A stretch of 64,000 nucleotides of DNA from contig NZ_CP025624.1 in assembly GCF_002874965.1 (NCBI RefSeq), positions 5,332,001 through 5,396,000 on the forward strand, written 5' to 3'. The DNA is from Pseudomonas sp. NC02. Its GTDB lineage: Bacteria > Pseudomonadota > Gammaproteobacteria > Pseudomonadales > Pseudomonadaceae. The translations under genes and the position numbers were made by a program. Of the stretch, positions 35,384-44,388 are shown in pieces. How positions within the stretch are numbered: position 1 is the first letter of the stretch; each line of letters begins with the position of its first letter. The notes under the pieces were generated by a model, which was given only the letters and a program-made list of their open reading frames with translations, made no database searches and was not told the origin of the DNA.

Positions 35384-35443
35384 ATGTCGCAGTTTTGCGC
35401 GCCCCCCGCGTGCCCCATCAACAACCGAAGCAGGATGTTCGCC

Positions 35444-36781
35444 ATGATTCGTATGCCCCTGGCCACCGCCAGCCTTCTCGCCATTGCCATTTCGCTCGCC
35501 GGTTGCGGTGAAGGCAAAGACAAGGCCGCCGCGCCTCAAGCCCCGGCCGCCGCCAGCACCACCGCCCCGGCGGCTGCCCCGGCAGGCCAGGTAGACGAGG
35601 CCGCCGCCAAGGCCGTGGTCGCGCATTACGCTGACATGGTGTTCGCGGTGTACAGCGATGCCGAGTCCACCGCGAAAACCCTGCAAACCGCGATCGACAC
35701 TTTCCTTGCCAACCCGAACGACGACACCCTGAAAGCGGCCCGTACCGCCTGGATCGCCTCGCGCGTGCCGTACCTGCAGAGTGAAGTGTTCCGCTTCGGC
35801 AACACCATCATTGACGACTGGGAAGGCCAGGTGAACGCCTGGCCCCTGGACGAAGGCCTGATCGACTACGTCGACAAGACCTACGAACACGCCCTGGGCA
35901 ACCCTGGCGCCACCGCCAACATCATCGCCAACAACGAGATCCAGGTCGGCGAAGACAAGGTCGATGTCAAAGACATCACCCCGGAAAAACTCGCCAGCCT
36001 GAATGAGCTGGGCGGTTCCGAAGCCAACGTAGCCACCGGCTACCACGCAATTGAATTCCTGCTCTGGGGCCAGGACCTGAACGGCACCGGCCCGGGCGCC
36101 GGCAACCGTCCAGCGTCGGACTACATGACCGGTGATGGCGCCACTGGCGGCCACAACGAGCGCCGCCGCACCTACCTGCGCGCCGTGACTCAACTGTTGG
36201 TCAGCGACCTGGAAGAAATGGTCGGCAACTGGAAGCCCAACGTCGAAGACAACTACCGCGCCACGCTGGAAGCAGAACCTGCGACCGATGGCCTGCGCAA
36301 GATGCTGTTCGGCATGGGTAGCCTGTCCCTGGGCGAGCTGGCCGGTGAGCGCATGAAGGTTTCCCTGGAAGCCAACTCGCCGGAAGACGAACAGGACTGC
36401 TTCAGCGACAACACCCACAACTCGCACTTCTACGACGCCAAGGGTATTCGTAACGTTTACCTGGGTGAGTACACCCGCACCGACGGTACCAAGATGACCG
36501 GCGCCAGCCTGTCCTCCCTGGTGGCCAAGGCCGACCCGGCGGCCGATGAAGCGTTGAAGGCTGACCTGGCCTCCACCGAAGCGAAGATCCAGGTGATGGT
36601 GGACCACGCCAACAACGGCGAACACTACGACCAGTTGATTGCTGCCGGTAACGACAAAGGCAACCAGATCGTACGTGACGCCATCGCCGCATTGGTGAAG
36701 CAGACCGGTTCGATCGAACAGGCTGCTGGCAAGCTGGGCATCAGTGACTTGAACCCGGATAACGCTGATCACGAGTTCTGA
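35444..36781 (+). CDS. Imelysin-family lipoprotein (M75-like, iron-regulated)
   Basis: A 445-residue lipoprotein. The signal segment is MIRMPLATASLLAIAISLAG with lipobox Cys21, then an Ala/Pro-rich linker (AAAPQAPAAASTTAPAAAP). The imelysin domain shows the GxHxxE motif in GYHAIEFLLWGQD near residue 200 and CFSDNTHNSHFYD. The family includes IcmP of P. aeruginosa and EfeO-related iron proteins; peptidase activity is doubtful in most. ATG 35444 has GCAGGA at the right distance. The upstream Fur box fits iron control. No partner di-haem peroxidase gene is next to it. Confidence 0.9.
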   Translation: MIRMPLATASLLAIAISLAGCGEGKDKAAAPQAPAAASTTAPAAAPAGQVDEAAAKAVVAHYADMVFAVYSDAESTAKTLQTAIDTFLANPNDDTLKAARTAWIASRVPYLQSEVFRFGNTIIDDWEGQVNAWPLDEGLIDYVDKTYEHALGNPGATANIIANNEIQVGEDKVDVKDITPEKLASLNELGGSEANVATGYHAIEFLLWGQDLNGTGPGAGNRPASDYMTGDGATGGHNERRRTYLRAVTQLLVSDLEEMVGNWKPNVEDNYRATLEAEPATDGLRKMLFGMGSLSLGELAGERMKVSLEANSPEDEQDCFSDNTHNSHFYDAKGIRNVYLGEYTRTDGTKMTGASLSSLVAKADPAADEALKADLASTEAKIQVMVDHANNGEHYDQLIAAGNDKGNQIVRDAIAALVKQTGSIEQAAGKLGISDLNPDNADHEF

Positions 36782-36799
36782 TCAGTGCCGCGTTGAATG

Positions 36800-36824
36800 A
36801 GGCGACCTTCGGGTCGCCTTTTTT
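36800..36824 (+). terminator. Terminator after imelysin gene
   Basis: GGCGACC-TTCG-GGTCGCC with TTTTTT follows the stop by about 20 bp. Confidence 0.92.
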
Positions 36825-36864
36825 GTGCCTGCCCTCCAAGCTCCATCAACCTGCACAAATCTCC

Positions 36865-36954
36865 TGTGGGAGCGGGCTTGCTCGCGAAAGCGGTGGGTCA
36901 GCCAATGCATCCGTTGACTGATACACCGCTTTCGCGAGCAAGCCCGCTCCCACA
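36865..36954. repeat. REP pair (GTGGGAGCGGGCTTGCTCG type)
   Basis: Standard inverted arms with a ~50-bp centre, between the imelysin terminator and the trkH promoter. Confidence 0.9.
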
Positions 36955-37044
36955 CTTGATCTGCCACGTCTCCAACGCCCCCCGGTTTACTTGCCCTGCA
37001 CCGCAGGTAGAATGGCGCCTTTCCTGTCACCCCGAGCGGACCTC

Positions 37045-38499
37045 ATGGCGTTGCCGACCTTACGGATAATCGGTTTCATTATCGGCATCTTCCTGATCAC
37101 CCTGGCGATCGCCATGGTCATCCCCATGGCGACCCTGGTGTTTTTTGAACGCACCAGCGACCTGCCGTCGTTCCTCTGGGCCAGCCTGATTACCTTTATC
37201 GCGGGCCTGGCACTGGTCATCCCCGGCCGTCCGGAACACGTGCACCTGCGCCCGCGGGACATGTACCTGCTGACCGTCTCCAGCTGGCTGGTGGTGTGCA
37301 TCTTCGCCGCACTGCCGTTTCTGTTGACCCAGCACATCAGCTACACCGACTCGTTCTTCGAAAGCATGTCCGGTATCACCGCTACCGGTTCCACGGTGCT
37401 CAGCGGCCTGGACACCATGTCCCCGGGCATCCTCATCTGGCGCTCGCTGCTGCACTGGCTCGGCGGTATCGGCTTTATCGGCATGGCGGTGGCGATCCTG
37501 CCGCTGCTGCGCATCGGTGGCATGCGCCTGTTCCAGACCGAATCCTCCGACCGCTCGGAAAAGGTCATGCCCCGCTCACACATGGTGGCGCGCCTGATCG
37601 TGGCGGCGTACGTGGGCATCACCATCCTCGGCAGCCTGGCGTTCTGGTGGGCCGGGATGGGGCTGTTCGATGCGATCAACCATGCGATGTCGGCGATTTC
37701 CACCGGCGGGTTTTCCACTTCCGACGAATCCCTGGCCCACTGGAAGCAACCGGCGGTGCACTGGGTGGCGGTGGTGGTGATGATTCTCGGCAGCCTGCCG
37801 TTCACCCTGTATGTGGCCACGATGCGCGGCAACCGCCGGGCGCTGATCAAGGATCAGCAGGTGCAAGGCTTGCTCGGGTTGCTGGTGGTGACCTGGCTGG
37901 TGCTCGGCACCTGGTATTGGTGGACCACCGACCTGCCTTGGCTGGACGCGCTGCGCCACGTGGCGGTGAACGTCACCTCTGTGGTGACCACCACCGGTTT
38001 CGCACTCGGGGACTACAGCATCTGGGGCAATTTCTCGCTGATGCTGTTCTTCTACCTGGGCTTTGTGGGCGGTTGCTCCGGCTCCACGGCTGGCGGGATC
38101 AAGATCTTCCGTTTCCAGGTCGCCTACATCCTGCTCAAGGCCAACTTGAACCAGCTGATTCACCCACGGGCGGTGATCAAGCAGAAGTACAACGGTCATC
38201 GCCTCGATGAAGAAATCGTGCGTTCGATCCTGACCTTCTCGTTTTTCTTCGCCATCACCATCTGCGCCATTGCCCTGGCCCTGTCACTGCTGGGCCTGGA
38301 CTGGATGACCGCACTGACCGGCGCCGCCAGCACCGTGTCCGGTGTAGGCCCGGGCCTGGGTGAAACCATCGGCCCGGCCGGTAACTTCTCCACCCTGCCG
38401 GACGCGGCCAAGTGGATCCTGTCATTCGGCATGCTGCTGGGCCGGCTGGAGATCATTACGGTGTTTGTGCTGTGCATTCCGGCGTTTTGGCGTCACTGA
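37045..38499 (+). CDS. trkH: TrkH-family potassium uptake protein
   Basis: A 484-residue inner-membrane protein with repeated M1-P-M2 units. The selectivity-filter segments are seen at FESMSGITATGSTVLSG, MSAISTGGFSTS, TSVVTTTGFALGDY and the fourth at GAASTVSGVGPGLGE. It works with the NAD-binding TrkA subunit, which is not in the window. The ATG at 37045 (MALPTLRIIGF) is preferred. Its 3' end overlaps the convergent AraC gene by 44 bp. Confidence 0.93.
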   Translation: MALPTLRIIGFIIGIFLITLAIAMVIPMATLVFFERTSDLPSFLWASLITFIAGLALVIPGRPEHVHLRPRDMYLLTVSSWLVVCIFAALPFLLTQHISYTDSFFESMSGITATGSTVLSGLDTMSPGILIWRSLLHWLGGIGFIGMAVAILPLLRIGGMRLFQTESSDRSEKVMPRSHMVARLIVAAYVGITILGSLAFWWAGMGLFDAINHAMSAISTGGFSTSDESLAHWKQPAVHWVAVVVMILGSLPFTLYVATMRGNRRALIKDQQVQGLLGLLVVTWLVLGTWYWWTTDLPWLDALRHVAVNVTSVVTTTGFALGDYSIWGNFSLMLFFYLGFVGGCSGSTAGGIKIFRFQVAYILLKANLNQLIHPRAVIKQKYNGHRLDEEIVRSILTFSFFFAITICAIALALSLLGLDWMTALTGAASTVSGVGPGLGETIGPAGNFSTLPDAAKWILSFGMLLGRLEIITVFVLCIPAFWRH

Positions 38500-39511
38500 C
38501 AGGCAGCTCATGCAACCGCGCCCGGTACTCGCCGGGCGTGGCATCGAACCAGCGGCGGAACGCACGAAAGAAGTTGCTCGGGTCGGCAAACCCCAACAGG
38601 TAGGCAATTTCCAGCAGGGTCATGCTCGGCTGCGCCAGGTATTGCTCGGCCAGTTCGCGGCGGGTGTCGTCGAGCAAGGTCTGGAAACTCGTGCCCTCCT
38701 CCTGCAAGCGGCGCTGCAAGGTGCGCTGGGACAGGTGCAACGTCTGCGCAACCACTTCACGCTTGGGCTCGCCCTGGGGCAGCAATCGGCATAGCACCTG
38801 CCGCGCCTTGTGGGTCACCCGGCTCTCGGAAAACCGCGCCAGGTACTCCCCGGCAAAACGATCGTGCAACAACGCCATCGCCTCGTTCGCCGTGGGCAAC
38901 GGCGCCTCCATATCGGCCCGTTCGAAGATCAGCGCGTCATAGGGCGCGTTGAACACCAGCGGTGCATGGAAGGCTTGTTTATAGGGTGCCAGGTCCGCTG
39001 GCTGATCGCCCTGCACCAGCACCTTGCGCGGTTGCAACGTGCGCCCGGTCAGCCAGCCGCATAACGCCAGGGCACTGGCCAGGGACGCTTCGGCACTTTG
39101 CCGGGTAGGCGGCAGGTGGTCGCCGTGCACCGTCAGAATCAGCGCATAACCTTCGGGCAACAGGCGGAAACTCAGGTCGGCACTTTCAGCAATGATTCGC
39201 TGGTAACGCACCAGCCGCATAAAACCTTCGGCCAGGGTATTGCTGGACATCAAGGCGTAGCCGGCCACATGAAACGACGCCGGGCGCACCACCTTGCCCA
39301 TGTTCAAGCCAATCGCCGGGTTGCCCGACAGCTCGACCGCGCGCTGCCAGAGGCGGGTCATGGAGTCCTGGGGGAAGCGTGCATCCGGGTCATTCAGCGC
39401 GGCGTAATCCAGGCCAAGCTGCTTGAACAAGGCACGGCAATCCAGGCCGTCCATTTCCAGCGCCTTGACTATCCCCATCGCCCAGCTTGCAGAAGTCGTT
39501 CGTTCGCTCAT
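38456..39511 (-). CDS. AraC-family regulator with arabinose-binding-like N-terminal domain
   Basis: A 351-residue regulator. The N-terminal ~200 residues match the Arabinose_bd domain (PF12625 type) of OruR/VirS-like regulators. The C-terminal double helix-turn-helix lies at about 235-335 (EVVAQTLHLSQRTLQRRLQE and LLEIAYLLGFADPSNFFRAF). The effector and target are unknown. It converges on and overlaps trkH. Confidence 0.9.
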   Translation of the reverse strand: MSERTTSASWAMGIVKALEMDGLDCRALFKQLGLDYAALNDPDARFPQDSMTRLWQRAVELSGNPAIGLNMGKVVRPASFHVAGYALMSSNTLAEGFMRLVRYQRIIAESADLSFRLLPEGYALILTVHGDHLPPTRQSAEASLASALALCGWLTGRTLQPRKVLVQGDQPADLAPYKQAFHAPLVFNAPYDALIFERADMEAPLPTANEAMALLHDRFAGEYLARFSESRVTHKARQVLCRLLPQGEPKREVVAQTLHLSQRTLQRRLQEEGTSFQTLLDDTRRELAEQYLAQPSMTLLEIAYLLGFADPSNFFRAFRRWFDATPGEYRARLHELPVSDAKTPECTAQTP

Positions 39512-39672
39512 GGCGTTTTCTTAACAAGGAAGGCTGAAACGACAGCCAGGAATCCGAAGGATACTAAAGTGGCATCTATTGTCACTGGCTGTTACCACTG
39601 ATGACTCTAGACTCAAATAAGCTCCCCGCCGAACATCTGTCGGGCAGAACAATAACCAGAGGGCCGACCACT

Positions 39673-39984
39673 GTGGAAAATGCCAGGCAATTCAACAGCT
39701 TCGCCGATTTCTACCCGTATTACCTGAGCGAACACGGCAACAGTACGTGCCGTCGACTGCACTTTATCGGCACCAGCCTCGTTATCTTCATACTCGCGTT
39801 GGCGATCGGCAAAGGTGCGTGGTGGCTGCTGCTGGCGCTGCCGGTGGCCGGCTACAGCTTTGCCTGGATCGGCCATTTCTTCTTTGAAAAGAATCGCCCG
39901 GCGACCTTCCAGCATCCGCTGTACAGCCTGTTGGGGGATTTCGTGATGTACCGCGACATGATTCTGGGCAAGGTGCCGTTCTAG
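39673..39984 (+). CDS. DUF962/Mpo1-like membrane protein
   Basis: A protein of 103 residues from a GTG at 39673 (VENARQFNSFADFYPYYLSE), which has AGAGGG upstream and matches the usual family start. An ATG at 39601 would give 127 residues but lacks a ribosome site. The family motif YYLSEHGNSTCRRLHFIGT is followed by two hydrophobic helices and AWIGHFFFEKNRPATFQHP. Yeast Mpo1 is an Fe(II) dioxygenase of 2-hydroxy fatty acids; the conserved His residues are present, but the bacterial role is unproven. Confidence 0.8.
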   Translation: MENARQFNSFADFYPYYLSEHGNSTCRRLHFIGTSLVIFILALAIGKGAWWLLLALPVAGYSFAWIGHFFFEKNRPATFQHPLYSLLGDFVMYRDMILGKVPF

Positions 39985-40017
39985 CCCCACGCTTGAAGAA
40001 CAATAAGAGAGGCTTTG

Positions 40018-40602
40018 ATGAACCAGCAGGCCCGTTTCACCCATATGCAGGATGGTACCCAGGAAGACTGGGCGATCATCGCCAAGGATTTCAGTGCTTA
40101 CGCCCGGCAATTGCCAAGCCGGATCCTGGCGCATCTACGGCTGCTGGAGGGCGACTTCGGCGGCTTCCCGGTGGACCGCCTGACCCACTCGCTGCAAACC
40201 GCCAGCCGCGCCTGGCACGATGGCCGGGATGAAGAGTACGTGGTGTGCGCCCTGCTCCACGACATCGGCGACACCCTCGGTTCCTACAACCACCCGGACA
40301 TCGCCGCCGCGATCCTCAAGCCGTTTGTGAGCGCCGAGAATCTGTGGATGGTGGAGAAGCACGGGATCTTCCAGGGCTACTACTTCTTCCACCACCTGGG
40401 GATGGACCGCCACCTGCGCGAGCAATTTGGCGACCACCCGCAGTACCGGCAAACCATCGAGTTCTGCGCGCAGTACGACGCGGCGGCGTTCGACCCGGCC
40501 TACGACACCCTGCCGCTGAGCTTCTTCGAGCCGATGCTGGCGCGGGTGTTTGCCCAGCCGAAGAACTCGCTCTACAAGGCGGCGATGGAACGCCAGGGTT
40601 AA
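40018..40602 (+). CDS. HD-domain phosphohydrolase-like protein
   Basis: A 194-residue protein with RLTHSLQTASRA (first His), CALLHDIGD (HD motif near residue 80) and later His/Asp residues (KHGIFQGYYFFHH). These are metal ligands of the HD superfamily that acts on nucleotides or phosphonates. AGAGAGG precedes the ATG. It lies 33 bp after the Mpo1-like gene, and its end overlaps the convergent MFS gene by 4 bp. Confidence 0.85.
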   Translation: MNQQARFTHMQDGTQEDWAIIAKDFSAYARQLPSRILAHLRLLEGDFGGFPVDRLTHSLQTASRAWHDGRDEEYVVCALLHDIGDTLGSYNHPDIAAAILKPFVSAENLWMVEKHGIFQGYYFFHHLGMDRHLREQFGDHPQYRQTIEFCAQYDAAAFDPAYDTLPLSFFEPMLARVFAQPKNSLYKAAMERQG

Positions 40603-41900
40603 ACCGGCAGCAATGTGCCGCCGTGACCGGTTTGGGTGGCTGGCTCCGGATCTTTGACGATCTCCCGGGCCACCATCAGGATCACGATGGCCGCAATGAT
40701 GTCGAAAATCGCCAGCACCACAAACAGCGGGCTGTAGCCGACCTTGGTCACCAGCACGCCGAACACCGCAGTAAATGCCGCAGCCCCGATAAACCCGCAC
40801 ATCTGCCCGCCACCGGTGGCGGTGGCCACGTCGTTCTTGCCGAATGAGTCCGAGGCGATGGAAAACAGTGCACCCGACAAGGTCTGGTGGGCGAAACCGC
40901 CGACACACAGCAGGGCAATCGCGGTGTAGGCACTGTCCACCAGGCCGATGCACGCCGGGCCGATCATGCACAGGCAACCGAACAGCATCACCAGCTTGCG
41001 CGAGGTGAACAGCGAGACCTTGAAGTAGCGGTGGAACAACGGGCTCAGGTAGCCACCCAGCACACAGCCAATGTCGGCGGCCAGGAACGGCAGCCAGGCG
41101 AACAGCGCCATTTCCTTGATGTTCATGTGCCGCTCGGTCATCAGGTACAACGGAATCCAGGCATTGAACGTCTGCCAGGCCGGCTCCGAGAGCATGCGCG
41201 CCGAGGCGATGGCGAAAAAGTTGCGGCTCTTGAGGATGCGCTTCCAGCTGGCTTTCTTCTGCACGCCTTCCTTGAGGTGGGTTTCCTGGCCGGCCTCGAT
41301 GTACTCACGCTCGGCCTGGGCCAGCAGGCGCTGGTCACGCGGGTGCTTGTACAGCAGCAGCCACAGCCCGCTCCACACCAGGCCGATGCCGCCAACGATC
41401 AGGAATGCCAACTGCCAGCCGCTGTGCAAAATCGCCCAGACCACCAGTGGCGGCGCCAGCAACGCACCAAACGACGAACCAAAGTTGAACCAGCCGATGG
41501 CGACGGAGCGCTCCTTGGCCGGGAACCACTCGGTAATCGCCTTGACGCCGCCGGGGAAGCCCGCCGACTCCGTCAGCCCCAGTGCGCCACGGGCCACTGC
41601 CAGGCTCTGCCAACCGGTGGCGAATGCCGCCAGGGCACAGACTACCGACCAGGAGATGGCGAAGATGGCAAAGCCCATCTTGGTACCGATCGCATCGATC
41701 ACATAACCGGCGATCGGCTGCATCAAGGCGTAGCACACCTGCCAGGCAACAACGATGTGGGAATACTGCTCAGTGGAGATGCTCAGGTCGGTCATCAGCG
41801 TGGGGGCTGCGACTGAGAGCGTGTTGCGGGCCAGGTAGTTAATAATCAGGCCGACCGTCATCAGCCCGACCATCCACCAACGGATGCCTTTGATTTTCAT
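40599..41900 (-). CDS. MFS transporter, anion:cation symporter family (hexuronate/organic acid type)
   Basis: A 433-residue 12-helix carrier. It starts MKIKGIRWWMVGLMTVGLIINYLARNTLSVAAP, typical of ExuT/glucarate-type ACS transporters, with the conserved GLTESAGFPGGVKAITEWFP loop and a charged middle loop near 200-225. It likely imports a sugar acid or aromatic acid. No catabolic genes flank it. Tandem 7-bp repeats (41979-42003) in the leader may bind its regulator. Confidence 0.88.
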   Translation of the reverse strand: MKIKGIRWWMVGLMTVGLIINYLARNTLSVAAPTLMTDLSISTEQYSHIVVAWQVCYALMQPIAGYVIDAIGTKMGFAIFAISWSVVCALAAFATGWQSLAVARGALGLTESAGFPGGVKAITEWFPAKERSVAIGWFNFGSSFGALLAPPLVVWAILHSGWQLAFLIVGGIGLVWSGLWLLLYKHPRDQRLLAQAEREYIEAGQETHLKEGVQKKASWKRILKSRNFFAIASARMLSEPAWQTFNAWIPLYLMTERHMNIKEMALFAWLPFLAADIGCVLGGYLSPLFHRYFKVSLFTSRKLVMLFGCLCMIGPACIGLVDSAYTAIALLCVGGFAHQTLSGALFSIASDSFGKNDVATATGGGQMCGFIGAAAFTAVFGVLVTKVGYSPLFVVLAIFDIIAAIVILMVAREIVKDPEPATQTGHGGTLLPV

Positions 41901-42235
41901 CGCTTCACCTTAATTATTTTTAGATTTGAGGCGTACGTTCTGCGACCGAGCGCATCCGTATTACGGGCGCTATAAAACTGTAACGTCATATGTCGTCATA
42001 CAACTGTTAGCGTTATATTCAGTCCGCAGCACGATGTCAATCCGTGAAGGGTGATGTTGTACGATGACAATCGACACCCCTGTGGCGCCACGTCACTTGC
42101 GCGGCGGGATGAAGACGCGTTCATTTTCTGAGATAAAATCTTTCTGTCATTTACAGTGCTGTATCCTGCACAGGCTTTTTGAACGCGCGGAATCACCTGC
42201 GATTGATAAAACAGATCTTGCGAGGAGCGACGACG
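41901..42235. other. Intergenic region between MFS carrier and small gene
   Basis: A 335-bp AT-richer region holding the promoters of two divergent genes. CGTCATA-TGT-CGTCATA, a pair of direct repeats with 10-bp period, lies at 41984-42000 inside a stretch of GTAAC...TACAA character. No other element was recognised. Confidence 0.5.
41979..42003. promoter_or_regulatory. Direct-repeat operator candidate upstream of MFS gene
   Basis: Two copies of CGTCATA, spaced one helical turn apart, lie about 80-100 bp before the carrier start. The spacing suits binding of a regulator to one DNA face. The regulator is unknown. Confidence 0.4.
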
Positions 42236-42364
42236 ATGCACGAAATCCCTAATCTCCCCTTCCCAAGCCTGCACGAAACTGAGCAGCCAACCCCGCAACA
42301 GGCCGGTGCCACCAAGCCCGAGCCCAAAGAGGCAAAACCGGTCGACCGCAAGAGCGAAGACTGA
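42236..42364 (+). CDS. Small proline-rich protein, 42 residues
   Basis: MHEIPNLPFPSLHETEQPTP..., ending ...VDRKSED. It has GAGGAGCGACGACG before the ATG, a good ribosome site. The product is hydrophilic, rich in Pro, Glu and Lys, and probably disordered. No homologous family is recognised. Confidence 0.55.
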   Translation: MHEIPNLPFPSLHETEQPTPQQAGATKPEPKEAKPVDRKSED

Positions 42365-42438
42365 GAGCCGTACCCAGACCGTGTGGAAAGCGTGACATTG
42401 CGCGCTTTCCACACCGCCTGAACACCGTGAGCCCCGCC

Positions 42439-42612
42439 ATGACCGACACCACCCCCGATACCGCCCTGCTCGACACTGCCTTGCACATGGTCGACGTATG
42501 GAACCGCCTCACCCCGGAAAAACAGGCCCTCCTGCTCAAGCGCTTCGGCACCCAGGAAAACGCCCTCGCCGCGTTGGTAACCACGCAACTGCTCAACCCC
42601 GCCGATCGCTAA
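42439..42612 (+). CDS. Small protein of unknown function, 57 residues
   Basis: [42 protein letters not shown]..., a helical soluble protein. A GTG four codons upstream (42427) is an alternative start. It lies 74 bp after the 42-residue gene and 87 bp before the MFS gene. Function unknown. Confidence 0.5.
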   Translation: MTDTTPDTALLDTALHMVDVWNRLTPEKQALLLKRFGTQENALAALVTTQLLNPADR

Positions 42613-42698
42613 AAGTTTGCTTTGCTGCCCCCGCACGCGCCCAGCATCGGTATCATAAGCAGCCTATCTTTTCCTGCTGCGACAGTGGACCTCTCCCC

Positions 42699-43898
42699 AT
42701 GCCAGATACCCAGCGCCCCATGGCGGTCACGCTGCAAGTCGTTTCCATCGTTTTGTTCACCTTCATCGGCTACCTGAATATCGGCATTCCCCTGGCCGTG
42801 TTGCCTGGCTATGTGCACAGCGACCTGGGCTTTGGCGCCGTGATCGCGGGCCTTGTGATCAGCGTGCAATACCTGGCCACTCTGCTGAGCCGGCCCTATG
42901 CCGGACGCATCATCGATAATCGCGGCAGCAAGCGCGCCGTCATGTACGGCCTGGCCGGTTGCGGGTTGAGCGGCGTGTTCATGTTGCTCTCGGCGTGGCT
43001 GTCACACCTGCCGGCGCTGAGCCTCACCAGCCTGCTGATTGGCCGCCTGGTGCTGGGCAGCGCTGAAAGCCTGGTGGGCTCGGGTTCCATCGGCTGGGGC
43101 ATTGGCCGGGTGGGCGCGGCGAATACCGCCAAGGTCATCTCCTGGAACGGCATCGCCAGCTACGGCGCCCTGGCCATCGGCGCACCGCTGGGGGTGTTGC
43201 TGGTCAGTCATTTCGGGTTGTGGAGCATGGGCGTCAGTATCATCCTGCTGGCGGTGCTGGGCCTGCTGCTGGCCTGGCCGAAAGTCGCCGCGCCGATCGT
43301 GGTGGGCGAGCGCCTGCCGTTCATGCATGTGCTGGGGCGCGTGTTGCCTCACGGCTGCGGGCTGGCGCTGGGCTCGATCGGGTTTGGCACCATCGCCACC
43401 TTCATCACCTTGTATTACGCGACCCAGCATTGGGATAACGCGGTGCTGTGCCTGAGCCTGTTCGGTGCCAGCTTTATCGGGGCGCGGTTGTTGTTCGGCA
43501 ATTTGATCAACCGCATTGGCGGGTTTCGCGTAGCGATTGCCTGTTTGTCGGTGGAGACGCTGGGGCTGCTGCTGCTGTGGCTGGCGCCGGATCCTCATTT
43601 GGCGTTGGCGGGTGCGGCGTTGAGCGGGTTTGGCTTTTCCCTGGTGTTTCCGGCCTTGGGTGTGGAGGCGGTCAACCTGGTGCCCGCCTCGAGCCGGGGC
43701 GCGGCGGTGGGGGCGTATTCGCTGTTTATCGATTTGTCGTTGGGGATCACCGGGCCGTTGGCCGGGGCGATTGCGGCGGGGTTCGGGTTTGCCTCGATCT
43801 TCCTGTTTGCGGCGATCGCGGCGTTTGGCGGGTTGCTGTTGAGCCTGTATTTGTATCGGCAGGCGCCGAAGTATCGCGAAGAACGTCAGGCGAGTTAG
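42699..43898 (+). CDS. MFS transporter, YhhS-like
   Basis: A 399-residue 12-helix carrier. [20 protein letters not shown] begins helix 1, [18 protein letters not shown] is the MFS loop-2 signature, and [20 protein letters not shown] follows. The family (YhhS/YfcJ) is linked to drug or arabinose export, with the natural substrate unknown. The ATG at 42699 is the first sensible start; the frame is open further upstream. It overlaps the convergent arfB by 4 bp. Confidence 0.88.
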   Translation: MPDTQRPMAVTLQVVSIVLFTFIGYLNIGIPLAVLPGYVHSDLGFGAVIAGLVISVQYLATLLSRPYAGRIIDNRGSKRAVMYGLAGCGLSGVFMLLSAWLSHLPALSLTSLLIGRLVLGSAESLVGSGSIGWGIGRVGAANTAKVISWNGIASYGALAIGAPLGVLLVSHFGLWSMGVSIILLAVLGLLLAWPKVAAPIVVGERLPFMHVLGRVLPHGCGLALGSIGFGTIATFITLYYATQHWDNAVLCLSLFGASFIGARLLFGNLINRIGGFRVAIACLSVETLGLLLLWLAPDPHLALAGAALSGFGFSLVFPALGVEAVNLVPASSRGAAVGAYSLFIDLSLGITGPLAGAIAAGFGFASIFLFAAIAAFGGLLLSLYLYRQAPKYREERQAS

Positions 43899-44308
43899 AA
43901 GTCCACCTTGCCGCGGCCGGCCTTGATGCTGCCGCGTTTGGTCTTGGATTCGAGGCGGCGCTTCTTTGAGCCCAGGGTGGGTTTGGTGGGGCGGCGTTTC
44001 TTTTCGACCTTGGTGGCGCTGAGGATCAGTTCCACCAGGCGCTCGAGGGCGTCGGCGCGGTTTTGTTCCTGGGTTCGGTATTGCTGGGCCTTGAGGATCA
44101 GTACGCCTTCGCTGGTGATGCGGGTGTCGCGCAGGGCCAGCAGGCGTTCCTTGTAGAAGTCAGGCAGGGACGAGGCCGGGATGTCGAAACGCAGGTGCAC
44201 GGCGCTGGAGACCTTGTTGACGTTTTGACCGCCAGCGCCCTGGGCGCGGATGGCTGTCAGCTCGATCTCGGCGTCGGGGAGGTGCACGTTGTTGGATATC
44301 ACCAGCAT
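43895..44308 (-). CDS. arfB: Alternative ribosome-rescue peptidyl-tRNA hydrolase ArfB (YaeJ)
   Basis: A 137-residue release-factor-like protein that enters ribosomes stalled at an mRNA 3' end and hydrolyses peptidyl-tRNA. The catalytic GGQ is at 26-28 in [19 protein letters not shown]. The C-terminal basic tail ([19 protein letters not shown]) is the part that fills the empty mRNA channel. The start [12 protein letters not shown] at 44308 matches the family. Confidence 0.94.
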   Translation of the reverse strand: MLVISNNVHLPDAEIELTAIRAQGAGGQNVNKVSSAVHLRFDIPASSLPDFYKERLLALRDTRITSEGVLILKAQQYRTQEQNRADALERLVELILSATKVEKKRRPTKPTLGSKKRRLESKTKRGSIKAGRGKVDF

Positions 44309-44363
44309 TTTTTGATCGGGCCTTGGGGTGGAGGGGTAAGGATACGCCAATGTGTTGGGCTGC

Positions 44364-44388
44364 TGGGGGCTGGGGGCTGGGGGCTGGG
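44364..44388. repeat. 7-bp tandem repeat (TGGGGGC) x3
   Basis: Three consecutive copies of TGGGGGC and part of a fourth lie directly outside the large inverted repeat. The number of units is likely variable between strains. Confidence 0.8.
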
